This document shows positions 1 to 5,732 of a stretch of DNA of 6,536 nucleotides, piece after piece (within the stretch, counting starts at the first letter, position 1; each line of letters starts with the position of its first letter). The DNA comes from a candidate division FCPU426 bacterium (GTDB taxonomy: Bacteria > Oederibacteriota > PGYV01 > Palsa-1178): contig PMTB01000119.1 of assembly GCA_003167475.1 (NCBI GenBank), positions 1 to 6,536 of the forward strand, given 5' to 3'. The notes under the pieces were generated by a model that searched no databases, was not told the DNA's origin, and worked only from the letters and a program-made list of their open reading frames with translations. The position numbers and the translations under genes were made by a program.

Positions 1-2
1 GA

Positions 3-1193
3 CTTTTTAAATATTACCTATTTAATATTCTGCCAGAACAGAACCCGGTCATGATCGTGTTTATATCAATACCGGGAGTTTGTCTTTTGATGTCAAAGTT
101 CCGCAGGTTTGGGTATGTATTTACCATGGCTTTTCTTTGTTCCGTGATCTGTATTATCTCAGTTGCAACAAATGCACCGGGGATGGAATTTGTTATCAAG
201 CAATTCTTGACTTATACATATATATTCCTGGCTGTCTTTATGGCTTATTTCATTTATTGGCTGGTCAATTTAATTAATACCAGAAGAACAAGAACGGTTT
301 TGATGTTTACAATTGGAATAACGGCTTTTGCGCTTCTTTATGCAAAAGCACCGGACTATTCGAAATACTTTCTGGCATATGATTATGGACAAAATTTGGC
401 AATGAGCCTTCCGGAAGGGTGCCTGTTTTTTGCCGATGGGGACCCCAATATTCTTGGGGCCCTTTATATGCAAATGATCAATAAAAAGAGCATAAGTGTG
501 GTATCTGTATCACTGCTGAACAATGATTGGTATAGGGAGCTTTTAAAAAGAAACTATAAAGGTAAAATTATTATAACCGCCGAAGCTCCGGATATTGCAG
601 ATGATTTAAAAAAATTAATGGACGCAAATAAACAAAGCGGCATATACTCATCGAACATATATTTTAAAAATTCAATTAGTTTTCCCTTGCAATCCAGGGG
701 GATAGTGAATGAGGTCCTTATAAATAAGAATGCCGCCGCATATGATCCACAACTATATTATAAATTGTATATTGAACGGGGTATATTGGACAACGGGTTT
801 GAATATGATGATTTTTCAAAAATGTACGTGCTCAGGTATTATGAAAAATACTTAAGAGAACTTGGCGACAATTTTGAAAATAATGGCGATATAGATGCGG
901 GCCTGTTTTTTGACGAGAGGGCATTTTCGTTTTTTCATAATGATGTTCTGGCTTCAAAAATAGGATCGATATATGTCCAAAAGGGAAATTATGAAAAAAG
1001 CGAACGATGGTTAAACCAAGCTTTACGCATCAATCCAAAATGTATCCCGGCATACTATTACAAATCTGCGGCCGCTTATATGCTGTTAAAAGATCCGGCA
1101 AAGGCCCGTGAATATTTAATGAAGGTACTGGAATTAGACCCAAATAACACGGACGCAAAGGGGTTATTAAGCAAGTTGAATAACGGTATATAA
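3..1193 (+). CDS. DUF2723-like multi-pass membrane protein with C-terminal TPRs (5' partial)
   Basis: The reading frame is open to the left edge of the window, so this is the C-terminal 396 residues of a longer protein; the ATG at 51 is internal and has no Shine-Dalgarno site. Counting from the first visible codon, hydrophobic segments lie near 17-31, 38-56, 66-88 and 98-113. A soluble region follows with FFADGDPNILGALYMQ (142-157) and SLLNNDWYRELLKR (170-183), which resemble the GDND...WY and SLLN..WY..L blocks I know from DUF2723 proteins, a family related to GT-C membrane glycosyltransferases. Two tetratricopeptide-like repeats end the protein (about 315-347 and 348-382, with the typical ALRINP and VLELDP ends). 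Likely role: inner-membrane, lipid-linked sugar transfer or protein glycosylation; this is inferred, because the N-terminal catalytic part is not visible. The gene is clearly AT-richer than those downstream. Confident as a gene, moderately confident of family. Confidence 0.8.
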   Translation, partial: LFKYYLFNILPEQNPVMIVFISIPGVCLLMSKFRRFGYVFTMAFLCSVICIISVATNAPGMEFVIKQFLTYTYIFLAVFMAYFIYWLVNLINTRRTRTVLMFTIGITAFALLYAKAPDYSKYFLAYDYGQNLAMSLPEGCLFFADGDPNILGALYMQMINKKSISVVSVSLLNNDWYRELLKRNYKGKIIITAEAPDIADDLKKLMDANKQSGIYSSNIYFKNSISFPLQSRGIVNEVLINKNAAAYDPQLYYKLYIERGILDNGFEYDDFSKMYVLRYYEKYLRELGDNFENNGDIDAGLFFDERAFSFFHNDVLASKIGSIYVQKGNYEKSERWLNQALRINPKCIPAYYYKSAAAYMLLKDPAKAREYLMKVLELDPNNTDAKGLLSKLNNGI

Positions 1194-1235
1194 CAGAACC
1201 TGATAAATGATCACCAGGAGTATTTCTAAGGGGTT

Positions 1236-1249
1236 ATAATTGCAATTAT
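1236..1249. promoter_or_regulatory. 14-bp perfect palindrome, possible operator
   Basis: The sequence ATAATTGCAATTAT is its own reverse complement. It lies about 25 bases upstream of the predicted -10 element of the oxidoreductase gene, roughly -52 to -39 from the expected start of transcription, a usual place for a dimeric activator or repressor to bind. It is AT-rich and has no loop, so it is a poor terminator for the upstream gene. The function is a guess; in AT-rich DNA such palindromes can occur by chance. Confidence 0.35.
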
Positions 1250-1272
1250 CCTGTTTAAAATTAATCCTATTA

Positions 1273-1281
1273 TGATATAAT
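1273..1281 (+). promoter_or_regulatory. extended -10 promoter for the oxidoreductase gene
   Basis: TGATATAAT is a perfect TG-N-TATAAT extended -10 element. No good -35 hexamer stands 16-18 bases upstream, which fits the extended -10 class. Transcription would start near 1288, giving a leader of about 44 bases before the ATG at 1332. It suggests the oxidoreductase has its own promoter and is not only read through from the upstream membrane-protein gene. Confidence 0.6.
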
Positions 1282-1293
1282 TCCATCATATAT

Positions 1294-1314
1294 ACAGGCT
1301 TGTTTTTAGCCTGT
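1294..1314 (+). promoter_or_regulatory. leader hairpin upstream of the oxidoreductase
   Basis: ACAGGCT (1294-1300) and AGCCTGT (1308-1314) are perfect inverted repeats around a 7-base T-rich loop, falling inside the predicted leader just before the ribosome binding site GGGAG (1321-1325). There is no U-run after the stem, so a terminator is unlikely. It may affect mRNA stability or translation, or bind a protein as DNA. Confidence 0.35.
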
Positions 1315-1331
1315 TCCAAAGGGAGATTTTT

Positions 1332-2636
1332 ATGAAAATAGGTATCGTTGGCGGCGGGATCGCCGGATTGACTGCGGCTTATCGGCTGGCTAAGGCTGGG
1401 CATAAGCCTGAGGTTTTTGAGGCTTCCGAACAGTTGGGCGGGCTTGCTCGGTCTTTTGATTTTGCCGGGACCAAGCTCGATATATTTTACCGGCATATAT
1501 TTACAAGCGACCTTGATGTTATCGACCTCATTGAAGAACTGGGCTTAAAAGACGACCTTAAGTGGCTTGAGTCTAAGATGGGATTTTATTATAATGGCGT
1601 TACTTATCCTTTTTCCAAGCCTCTGGACATCCTTTTCAAATTCAAGGCCCTTTCATTCATTGACCGCGTGCGGCTCGGGCTTATGACTGTATACTTAACC
1701 AAGGTTAATAACTGGAAAAAATACGAGATGATAACGGCCAAGGAATGGGTCATCAAGTATGCCGGGCAGAAAGTTTATGATGTTGTCTGGCGGCCGCTTT
1801 TGGAGCAGAAGTTTGCTGATAAGGCCGGGGATATTGCCATGACTTGGCTTTATGGGCGGATACATTCACGGATAGTTTCCCGTAAGGGCGCGGGAATGAA
1901 GGAATATCTCGGATATATGAAGGGTTCTTACCAGAAGATGATAGACGCGCTTGAAACCAAAATACTTTCTCTCGGCGGTATGATACACAAAAGCTCTCCT
2001 GTGAGCAAGGTTATTATAAACGACGGAAAAGCAGAAGGATTGAAAGTGCTCGGCCAGGACCTGAAGTTTGACGCTGTCATAGTGACTCCGGCTCCGGCTG
2101 TGCTGAAGAAGATCGTTGATTTTAAGGACCCGGAATACCTCGCCAGGTTTGACAAACTCGGTTATTACGCCGCCATGGATATGGTGCTGCGCATGAAAAA
2201 ATCATTGAGCCCTGTTTACTGGCTTAATGTGGCAGACAAGCAGAGTCCGTTCGTGGCCATAGTCGAGCACACGAACTTCGTGCCTAAGGAATGGTACAAC
2301 GGGGACGTGATAGTTTACGTTGGCAATTATATCTCGCCTGAGGCCGAACTTTACAAGGCCGACAATGAGACCGTGAAAAAGAGGTTTTTTGACTACATAA
2401 AAAAGATATATCCTTCATTTGATGAAAAAGATGTGATAGAATGGAAAATGTTCAGGGAGCCGTTCTCCCAGCCGGTAGTGACGAAGGAATTCTCGAAGAT
2501 AAAGCTGGATTACAAGTCGCCCTACGAGGGATTGTACCTGGCGAATATGTCAATGGTTTACCCCGAGGACCGCGGGATGAGTTATTCCGTGATGCTGGGG
2601 AATAAGGTGGCGGAACTGATAGTGGGAAAGGCGTAG
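1332..2636 (+). CDS. NAD(P)/FAD-dependent oxidoreductase, amine-oxidase / protoporphyrinogen-oxidase-like fold
   Basis: A 434-residue protein, a usual length for this superfamily. The N-terminus is a textbook FAD-binding Rossmann fold: GGGIAG at 7-12 gives the GxGxxG glycines, acidic E30 ends the second strand and would bind the ribose, and GGLARS (36-41) is the flavin-contacting motif of amine oxidases, phytoene desaturases and UDP-galactopyranose mutases. The C-terminal part (about residues 396-432) has the GLYLAN...YPEDRGMSYSVMLGNKVAELI pattern, which fits the closing FAD-binding segment. The substrate cannot be read from sequence; relatives act on sugars, carotenoids, porphyrins or amines. 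In a setting with two glycosyltransferase-type genes, a nucleotide-sugar or lipid-linked substrate is plausible but inferred. Start: ATG with GGGAG six bases upstream, and the Rossmann motif sits right at the N-terminus. No membrane segment or signal peptide is evident, so it is probably cytoplasmic. Confidence 0.9.
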   Translation: MKIGIVGGGIAGLTAAYRLAKAGHKPEVFEASEQLGGLARSFDFAGTKLDIFYRHIFTSDLDVIDLIEELGLKDDLKWLESKMGFYYNGVTYPFSKPLDILFKFKALSFIDRVRLGLMTVYLTKVNNWKKYEMITAKEWVIKYAGQKVYDVVWRPLLEQKFADKAGDIAMTWLYGRIHSRIVSRKGAGMKEYLGYMKGSYQKMIDALETKILSLGGMIHKSSPVSKVIINDGKAEGLKVLGQDLKFDAVIVTPAPAVLKKIVDFKDPEYLARFDKLGYYAAMDMVLRMKKSLSPVYWLNVADKQSPFVAIVEHTNFVPKEWYNGDVIVYVGNYISPEAELYKADNETVKKRFFDYIKKIYPSFDEKDVIEWKMFREPFSQPVVTKEFSKIKLDYKSPYEGLYLANMSMVYPEDRGMSYSVMLGNKVAELIVGKA

Positions 2637-2679
2637 AGTTGTAGCCGGCATTACGGTAGTTGCATTATAAAGGCGGGTC

Positions 2680-2823
2680 GTCATTGCGAGGAGCCGTTTT
2701 TGGTATACGGCGACGAAGCAATCTCAGTTCCACCGATAAGCCCTAGAACTAAGTCTTAGAACGCAGTGCCTGCAAAAGTACAGAGATTGCTTCGTCGCTG
2801 AAGAACTCGCTCCTCGCAATGAC
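2680..2823. repeat. 144-bp terminal-inverted-repeat element, copy 1 (MITE/REP-like)
   Basis: The ends GTCATTGCGAGGAGC (2680-2694) and GCTCCTCGCAATGAC (2809-2823) are a perfect 15-bp inverted repeat. A second perfect 16-bp inverted repeat lies inside: GCGACGAAGCAATCTC (2710-2725) and its complement (2783-2798). Between the two left stems is a small extra hairpin CCGT...ACGG (2694-2697, 2707-2710); the 57-base centre holds CTAAG-T-CTTAG and GCAG-TGC-CTGC. The element is too short to code. From memory, the end motif and the GACGAAGCAATCTC core belong to a dispersed palindromic repeat found in many unrelated bacterial genomes. GGTC occurs on both sides (2676-2679, 2824-2827) and might be a 4-bp target duplication. 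Probably a non-autonomous mobile element. Confidence 0.8.
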
Positions 2824-2855
2824 GGTCGGAGGGCGAATCAGGCTTTTTGCGGGCC

Positions 2856-2999
2856 GTCATTGCGGGGAGCCGTTTTTGGTTTACGGCGACGAAGCAATCT
2901 CAGTTCCACCGATAAGTCCTAGAACTAAGTCTTAGAACGCAGTGCCTGCAAAAGTACAGAGATTGCTTCGTCGCTGAAGAACTCGCTCCTCGCAATGAC
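2856..2999. repeat. 144-bp terminal-inverted-repeat element, copy 2
   Basis: This is a direct-orientation copy of the element at 2680-2823, with 141 of 144 bases identical by eye. The three differences are A2689 to G2865 (turns one outer-stem pair into a G:U-type pair), A2705 to T2881 and C2741 to T2917 (both in loops). The inner 16-bp stem (2886-2901 with 2959-2974) is unchanged. The right-hand flank AGTC does not match the left-hand GGCC, so no clean target duplication is seen for this copy. Shared short flanks favour tandem duplication of a larger unit over two independent insertions. Confidence 0.8.
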
Positions 3000-3018
3000 A
3001 GTCTAAGGACGGTCTGAG
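2997..3018. repeat. two 11-base tandem repeats at the element edge
   Basis: GACAGTCTAAG (2997-3007) is followed directly by GACGGTCTGAG (3008-3018), 9 of 11 identical. The first starts with the last three bases of inverted-repeat copy 2. It looks like a small slippage or rearrangement at the boundary and explains why the right flank of copy 2 is longer than that of copy 1. Confidence 0.45.
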
Positions 3019-3039
3019 GGCGTGATTATACAAAACATC

Positions 3040-3044
3040 GGAGG
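3040..3044 (+). promoter_or_regulatory. ribosome binding site setting a GTG start
   Basis: GGAGG lies eight bases before the GTG at 3053. It supports GTG as the true start of the glycosyltransferase; the encoded N-terminus then begins MKISAFFPAYNEE, the standard start of this family. Confidence 0.75.
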
Positions 3045-3052
3045 CTTTATCA

Positions 3053-3748
3053 GTGAAAATATCAGCTTTTTTTCCAGCCTACAACGAAGAAAAAAACATC
3101 GTTGCCCTTGCCGAAAAAACTTCCGGCGTTTTATCCGTCCTCTGCGAGGACTACGAAGTCATAATCGTCAACGACGGGTCCAAGGATAATACCGCCGTGG
3201 TCGCCGCGGATTTGGCTACACGCGACAAGCATGTGCGCGTTATTAACCATGAGAAGAACAAAGGTTACGGCGGGGCTGTGAAAACCGGCCTTTACGCCGG
3301 TAAGTTTGAATGGGTGTTTTTTACCGACGGCGACGGGCAGTTTGACGTTTCCGAGATAAAACTTTTGACCGCGCTTGCGGATAAGTATGATTTCATCGTC
3401 GGCTACAGGATAAAGCGCGCCGACCCTTTCCACAGGAAGCTTAACGCTTTCATGTGGGGGACCATGGTAAAACTGCTTTTCAAGTTCTGGGTTAAAGACG
3501 TGGACTGCGCATTCAAACTCATGAAAAAAGAGATTATAGACAAGGCACAGATAGAAAGCGAAGGCGCGCTCATTTCCACCGAGCTGCTCGCTAAAGCCAC
3601 AAAGATGGGCTACAGGATCGGCGAAGTCGGGGTGCACCATTACCCTCGCACGGCAGGTACGCAGACCGGCGCGAAGGTAGGCGTCATACTCAAGGCTTTC
3701 GCCGAATTATTCAAACTATACGGGAAGATCCAAAAATGGGGAAAATAA
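3053..3748 (+). CDS. family 2 glycosyltransferase, DPM1/polyprenyl-phosphate glycosyltransferase-like
   Basis: A 231-residue GT-A fold enzyme that likely moves a sugar from a nucleotide donor to a polyprenyl phosphate on the cytoplasmic face of the inner membrane. Motifs in order: FPAYNEE (7-13), VNDGSKDNT (39-47) with the nucleotide-binding aspartate, NKGYGGAVKTG (69-79), the metal-binding TDGDGQFD (91-98), GYRIKR (117-122), KDVDCAFKLM (148-157) and HYPRTAGTQTG near 200. These are the blocks of dolichyl-phosphate mannose synthase and bacterial relatives. There is no C-terminal membrane anchor, and the protein has about the size of the bare catalytic domain. Its product, a lipid-phosphate sugar, is the usual donor for GT-C membrane glycosyltransferases, which fits the DUF2723-like protein at the window start (inference). 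The 3' end overlaps the next gene by 13 bases, so the two are probably translated from one message. The sugar is not predictable. Confidence 0.92.
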   Translation: MKISAFFPAYNEEKNIVALAEKTSGVLSVLCEDYEVIIVNDGSKDNTAVVAADLATRDKHVRVINHEKNKGYGGAVKTGLYAGKFEWVFFTDGDGQFDVSEIKLLTALADKYDFIVGYRIKRADPFHRKLNAFMWGTMVKLLFKFWVKDVDCAFKLMKKEIIDKAQIESEGALISTELLAKATKMGYRIGEVGVHHYPRTAGTQTGAKVGVILKAFAELFKLYGKIQKWGK

Positions 3749-4704
3749 CAAAAATAATCCTGGCGCTTATGTCCATCCCTGCCGTTATGTTCGGGGCGGG
3801 GGTCACCGGCGCGGACATACTCAAGGAAGACATTGGGGTGAAAGCGCTTGCCCTGGGTTCGGCTTATACTGCCGTGGGCAATGACGTGGAATCCATCAAT
3901 TACAATCCCGCGGGCATAGCCTTTGTGGACGTCAGGGACGTGGAAGCGTACTATGTGAAAAATTACGCGGGAGCCCTGGATGTGGAGCTGTATAACATAT
4001 CCTATGCCCAGCCCATAGAAACCACTTTTCTGGACGGCTCTTTCGCCATCGAAGGCACTTACCGCGGCATGCCGACCATATCAAACCCCGACGCGACAGA
4101 CCCGGGGGTGCAGTATAATGACATCCTCATAAAAGCGGTTTACGCGGTGAACGCGGCAAAGCTGAATTACATCACATGGAGCGAGTCGAAGTACTTAAGC
4201 CTCGGCGTCGCGGCCGGCATAGTCCTGGAGCAGATAGGCACATGGTCGGGTTCAAGCGTGGTTTTTGACCTCGGCTCGCAGTTTGTTTTCTACGACACCG
4301 GTTTTAAGTTCGGCGCCGCGATACAGAACATAGGCACCCCAATAAAATTCATCAGCGAGTCGTCGCCGCTGCCCACCACATTAAGGCTCGGCGCGTCATA
4401 CAGCGGCAGGATAGACAAGTCAAACGTGGGGCTGCTTGCCTTTGACTACATACAGGACCTTTATGATTACGCCAGGTTCGGCTTCGGCGCGGAAGACAGC
4501 ATACTGAACGTATTCCACCTAAGGGCCGGCTATAACACCTCCATAGACACAAGGAGCGCCACGTACCTATCGGCCGGCGCGGGCATGACAGTGAAACTCC
4601 TGGAGACCACGGTGATGGTGGACTACACATTCAGGCTCCAGTTCTGGAACGGCTTCACCGGCCCCCAGCAGTCGCACCTTATCGGGCTGGGGGCAAGGTT
4701 TTAG
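3736..4704 (+). CDS. PorV/PorQ-like outer membrane beta-barrel protein
   Basis: A 322-residue exported protein. Residues 1-20 form a signal peptide (lysines at 3 and 6, hydrophobic 7-19, small residues at 20-22). The mature start carries the hallmark of the PorV/PorQ (UPF0164-like) family: GVKALALGSAYTAVGND (34-50) followed by NYNPAGIA (55-62). The rest alternates polar and aromatic residues as in beta strands and ends LIGLGARF, with the terminal phenylalanine typical of BAM-assembled outer-membrane proteins. In Bacteroidetes, PorV is part of type IX secretion; many other diderms carry members of unknown role, so secretion function here is not shown. The ATG lies inside the end of the glycosyltransferase gene (13-base overlap), with GGGAAG (3722-3727) eight bases upstream. 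The overlap suggests co-translation and perhaps a shared envelope function. Start, signal peptide and family motif agree. Confidence 0.85.
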   Translation: MGKITKIILALMSIPAVMFGAGVTGADILKEDIGVKALALGSAYTAVGNDVESINYNPAGIAFVDVRDVEAYYVKNYAGALDVELYNISYAQPIETTFLDGSFAIEGTYRGMPTISNPDATDPGVQYNDILIKAVYAVNAAKLNYITWSESKYLSLGVAAGIVLEQIGTWSGSSVVFDLGSQFVFYDTGFKFGAAIQNIGTPIKFISESSPLPTTLRLGASYSGRIDKSNVGLLAFDYIQDLYDYARFGFGAEDSILNVFHLRAGYNTSIDTRSATYLSAGAGMTVKLLETTVMVDYTFRLQFWNGFTGPQQSHLIGLGARF

Positions 4705-4787
4705 AAGGTAAAAGATCCTTTGGATATTTTCATGAAATAAAACAAAATCGCAAATTATTTTTTTTAATTATATTTTAAACGGCACCT

Positions 4788-4886
4788 GTAGAGCGGCTGC
4801 TTGCCGCCGCTCATGGCGGGTTTTTAAGGCGTGAATTTTTCCACAGGTAAACCCTGCGGCAGAGAGGCAGCAAGCAGCCTCTCTAC
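4788..4886. repeat. inverted repeat of two self-complementary arms
   Basis: Arm A (4788-4811) matches the reverse complement of arm B (4863-4886) at 21 of 24 positions. Each arm is itself a hairpin: GAGCGGC/GCCGCTC in arm A (4791-4797 with 4806-4812, 8-base loop) and AGAGAGGC/GCCTCTCT in arm B (4861-4868 with 4877-4884, 8-base loop). Two of the three differences are a compensatory pair (C:G in arm A, A:T in arm B), so pairing is kept; the third lies in the loop. Shorter matches extend the dyad (ACCTGT 4784-4789 with ACAGGT 4843-4848; GGGTTT 4818-4823 with AAACCC 4849-4854). It lies between the PorV-like gene and the next gene. Likely a REP/MITE-type dispersed repeat, possibly with an RNA role. 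The preceding 4705-4783 is AT-rich with no clear signal. Confidence 0.65.
4804..4825 (+). terminator. probable Rho-independent terminator downstream of the PorV-like gene
   Basis: CCGCC (4804-4808), a 6-base loop, and GGCGG (4815-4819) form a 5-bp all-GC stem followed by G and five T. It is about 100 bases after the PorV-like stop codon and 90 before the next start, so it could end the glycosyltransferase-PorV message. Its left half overlaps the right side of repeat arm A, so the two hairpins cannot form together. The short stem limits confidence. Confidence 0.45.
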
Positions 4887-4901
4887 GAAACCCGGCGGTA
4901 T

Positions 4902-4907
4902 AGGAGG
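4902..4907 (+). promoter_or_regulatory. ribosome binding site setting a TTG start
   Basis: AGGAGG is a full-consensus Shine-Dalgarno site seven bases before the in-frame TTG at 4915. The alternative in-frame GTG at 4831 has only AAGG one base before it. This site decides the start of the following gene. Confidence 0.8.
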
Positions 4908-4914
4908 ATTTGGA

Positions 4915-5604
4915 TTGCGTCTTTTAAAAATAACCACCCTTTGTCTTTTCATCCTCTTCATCGCGCGCTATTACGGCGGTCCCGGCATGGATGAGAATGA
5001 GATGATAAACATCCACTCAAAACTCCGTAATTATAAGAAAACCATTGGATATTATTTGAAGACCGGCAACATTGACATTAAGATCGGGGAAGACGAGAAA
5101 AAAGCCTTTGCCGCAGCTGAAAAGCAGGGCAAGTTCCTTTATAACGACGTCAGGCTCGACGAGAATACCGTGATAAGCTTCCTTGGCTGTTCGAAAAATA
5201 TAAAATTCAGGATTGGCATCCTCAACTTAAGGACCGGCGTTTTTGAGCATGTGCTTACCGACGTTTACCTGGATAAGGCCAATACCGAGCGGCTTATCAG
5301 CCTTGACGCGCAAAACAACCCGTATGTGCTTATGAGCGTTTACCCGAAGGGCGGCGCGCGCGGGGTGCTTTACTGGTCCATAATAGACATCAACGAAAAA
5401 AAGGAAATATTCGTCCACCCGCAGAAGATCAGGAACTTCGAGGAACCCGTGATATACACCCTGGACATATCAGGCGAATATTTTAATAACATGAGGGTCA
5501 TCAACATATACGACGGCAACAAGGCCCCGGTTGATGTGTTCAAATGGGACCCGCTGAAAAAAGAATACACGGATAAACCCGATGAAGCCCCGACACCGGA
5601 ATAA
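4915..5604 (+). CDS. hypothetical protein with N-terminal hydrophobic segment
   Basis: I do not recognise this family. With the TTG start the product is 229 residues. Residues 3-17 (LLKITTLCLFILFIA) form one hydrophobic stretch after an arginine, fitting a signal anchor or an uncleaved or weak signal peptide; there is no convincing lipobox. The rest is hydrophilic, with a charged, probably helical part (about 26-72), then alternating hydrophobic strands (ISFLGC, FRIGILNL, RLISLDA, PYVLMSVY, VLYWSIIDI, PVIYTLDI, MRVINIYDG) that suggest a beta-rich periplasmic domain, and a short acidic, proline-containing tail DKPDEAPTPE. The frame stays open upstream to GTG 4831, but those 28 codons run through a repeat arm and lack a ribosome binding site, so I exclude them. 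It sits between two exported-protein genes, so an envelope role is likely but unproven. Isoleucine codon use resembles its neighbours. Confidence 0.75.
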   Translation: MRLLKITTLCLFILFIARYYGGPGMDENEMINIHSKLRNYKKTIGYYLKTGNIDIKIGEDEKKAFAAAEKQGKFLYNDVRLDENTVISFLGCSKNIKFRIGILNLRTGVFEHVLTDVYLDKANTERLISLDAQNNPYVLMSVYPKGGARGVLYWSIIDINEKKEIFVHPQKIRNFEEPVIYTLDISGEYFNNMRVINIYDGNKAPVDVFKWDPLKKEYTDKPDEAPTPE

Positions 5605-5615
5605 CCTCGGGTTTT
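5589..5615 (+). terminator. weak possible terminator at the end of the hypothetical gene
   Basis: CCCGA (5589-5593) and TCGGG (5607-5611) can pair around a 13-base loop that includes the stop codon, followed by four T. The 5-bp stem and large loop make this a weak candidate. It is the only terminator-like structure before the promoter of the next gene. Confidence 0.25.
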
Positions 5616-5628
5616 ATGACCGCCAATT

Positions 5629-5714
5629 TGTGATTTTGGACCTGTGATTGCCCGTAATACAACCTGCCCTTGACAACGGCCTTTCCGCCCTATATAATAG
5701 GAACGTAAATCACA
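5629..5714. promoter_or_regulatory. three TGTGATT motifs around a promoter
   Basis: TGTGATT occurs at 5629-5635 and 5643-5649 (same direction, 14 bases apart) and inverted as AATCACA at 5708-5714, just after the expected transcription start of the propeller gene. TGTGA is the half-site of CRP/FNR-type regulators, but no single CRP-like full site (TGTGA-N6-TCACA) is present. It could be a cluster of operator half-sites allowing repression or looping; this is speculative. Confidence 0.3.
5670..5698 (+). promoter_or_regulatory. perfect-consensus sigma70-type promoter for the propeller gene
   Basis: TTGACA (5670-5675), a 17-base spacer and TATAAT (5693-5698) match the housekeeping promoter consensus exactly in both boxes and spacing. 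Transcription should start near 5705, giving a leader of about 28 bases with AAGGAGG at 5721-5727, five bases before the ATG at 5733. The gene should be strongly expressed unless repressed. Confidence 0.88.
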
Positions 5715-5732
5715 ATACTTAAGGAGGAACAA

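Larger units (their letters stand above)
2637..3052. other. 416-base gene-free region filled by a tandem duplicated inverted-repeat element
   Basis: No coding frame is supported here. The stretch holds two 144-bp terminal-inverted-repeat elements 32 bases apart (repeat unit 176 bases), short homologous flanks (GCGGGTC before copy one, GCGGGCC before copy two; GGTCGGAGGGCG at 2824-2835 versus GGTCTGAGGGCG at 3011-3022), and then the ribosome binding site of the glycosyltransferase gene. I see no convincing promoter. The strong hairpins could end or weaken transcription from the oxidoreductase gene. Confidence 0.8.

Noticed and set aside
1167..1496. Antisense frame of 109 codons spanning the control region
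   Set aside because: It crosses the extended -10 promoter and the FAD-binding motif of the oxidoreductase, and shows no family features.
2680..2999. Possible CRISPR array
   Set aside because: There are only two repeats, each 144 bases with long inverted ends and one 32-base spacer; size and structure do not fit a CRISPR repeat, and no cas gene is present.
3023..3032. TGATTATACA as a -10 promoter for the glycosyltransferase gene
   Set aside because: The best hexamer TATACA matches only four of six bases, the TG is in the wrong place, there is no -35 box, and the start of transcription would fall on the ribosome binding site.
3131..3640. Antisense open frame of 169 codons opposite the glycosyltransferase
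   Set aside because: It lies wholly inside a gene with all family motifs, has no recognisable domain and is explained by the codon bias of the sense strand.
4753..4769. AATTA-T7-TAATT as a terminator after the PorV-like gene
   Set aside because: The stem has no G or C pairs and would be too weak; the GC stem at 4804-4819 followed by T residues is the better candidate.
4769..4774. TATATT as a -10 box for the hypothetical gene
   Set aside because: It matches five of six bases but lies in a very AT-rich stretch with no -35 box at the right distance, and a terminator-like hairpin lies between it and the gene.
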